From positions 1-7,081 of the forward strand of contig DAOUPU010000131.1 of assembly GCA_030625995.1 (NCBI GenBank): a DNA stretch of 7,081 nucleotides, given 5' to 3'. The notes below the pieces were generated by a model that was given only the letters and a program-made list of their open reading frames with translations, was not told the origin of the DNA and did not search any database. Position 1 is the stretch's first letter. Every line of letters starts with the position of its first letter. Below are positions 6,878-7,081 of this stretch, piece by piece. Source of the DNA: Flavobacteriaceae bacterium (lineage in GTDB: Bacteria > Bacteroidota > Bacteroidia > Flavobacteriales > Flavobacteriaceae). Both the position numbers and the translations under genes were made by a program.

Positions 6878-6903
6878 GATTAAAAATGCAAATTATATAT
6901 TGC
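6875..6903 (+). promoter_or_regulatory. weak Bacteroidota-like promoter candidate for the regulator
   Basis: TTTG (6875-6878) followed after 17 bases by TATATTGC (6896-6903) loosely resembles the Bacteroidota promoter pattern (TTTG, then TAnnTTTG). The downstream box differs from consensus at two positions and the spacing is on the short side. If real, transcription would begin near 6910, which would favour the GTG start at 6934. The signal is weak. Confidence 0.2.
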
Positions 6904-6933
6904 ATTATGGAATATTTATCTTACATTTATATT

Positions 6934-7081
6934 GTGGAAAACTTAAAACTTAAATTAGCCAGAGTAGAGAACAGCTTATCACAGCAAGTACTTGCTGATT
7001 TATGTGATGTAACAATGCAAACAATTGGTTTAATTGAAAAGGGTAAATATAATCCAACATTAAATCTTTGTATCAAAATTT
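6934..7081 (+). CDS. Xre/Cro-C1 helix-turn-helix regulator, 3' partial
   Basis: The beginning of a small DNA-binding repressor, cut off by the window end after about 49 codons. From GTG 6934 it reads MENLKLKLARVENSLSQQ and continues with VLADLCDVTMQTIGLIEKG and KYNPTLNLCIKI. This is the compact Cro/C1 fold: SQQVLADLCDV forms helix 2, TMQTIGLIEKG the recognition helix, and KYNPTLNLCIKI the next helix. Proteins of this type are usually about 65-75 residues, so some 20 residues probably lie beyond 7081. The start is uncertain: in-frame ATGs at 6907 and 6886 would add 9 or 16 hydrophobic, aromatic residues. I prefer GTG 6934 because family members begin just before the LKxxR helix. The next in-frame upstream stop is TGA 6877-6879. 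Its targets are unknown; divergent placement makes the oxidoreductase promoter and its own promoter candidates. Confidence 0.8.
   Translation, partial: MENLKLKLARVENSLSQQVLADLCDVTMQTIGLIEKGKYNPTLNLCIKI
6982..6997. repeat. perfect 16-bp palindrome inside the regulator gene
   Basis: CAGCAAGTACTTGCTG is its own reverse complement over all 16 bases and lies in the codons for Gln-Gln-Val-Leu-Ala of the second helix. It may be a coding coincidence or an intragenic operator for the regulator itself. Confidence 0.4.

Noticed and set aside
6680..6933. Integron attC, retron or CRISPR interpretation of the palindrome cluster
   Set aside because: No integrase, reverse transcriptase or cas gene is in the window, there are no regularly spaced direct repeats, and the palindromes lack recognisable attC core sites.

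Overview
The window most likely comes from a marine or salt-adapted member of the Bacteroidota, probably a flavobacterium. It is AT-rich, none of the starts has a clear Shine-Dalgarno sequence, and the protein types are ones common in Flavobacteriia: an NhaC-type antiporter, an S45 acylase with the N-terminal SIPPLGKFLNPS-type segment, a COG2509-type FAD protein and a small Cro/C1 regulator. The assignment rests on recognised protein style, not on a marker gene.

Layout. Positions 78-1511 (+) hold a complete nhaC Na+/H+ antiporter gene. After a 107-base gap comes a plus-strand run of three genes: a class I SAM-dependent methyltransferase resembling METTL7 proteins (1619-2236), a penicillin-acylase-family Ntn hydrolase (2265-4679), and a 117-residue multi-pass membrane protein (4676-5029) whose start overlaps the acylase stop in an ATGA. 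The last three are probably co-transcribed. Converging on them from the minus strand is a FAD-dependent oxidoreductase of an uncharacterised family (5117-6679). The 87-base convergent gap holds a GC-rich hairpin flanked by near-identical short direct repeats. Beyond the oxidoreductase is a divergent intergenic region (6680-6933) with four consecutive palindromes, the last looking like an intrinsic terminator on the plus strand. The window ends inside a small Xre/Cro-C1 helix-turn-helix regulator (about 6934 to beyond 7081, +).

How the parts may work together. NhaC handles sodium and pH homeostasis. The acylase should be exported or membrane-anchored and should mature by self-cleavage before Ser274. 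The overlapping membrane protein is its most likely functional or topological neighbour, but no partner role is proven. The methyltransferase and FAD protein have recognisable folds and unknown substrates. I see no defence system, mobile element with a transposase, CRISPR array, tRNA or rRNA. The parts least explained by ordinary annotation are the tandem palindromes at 6725-6877 and the hairpin at 5080-5115.
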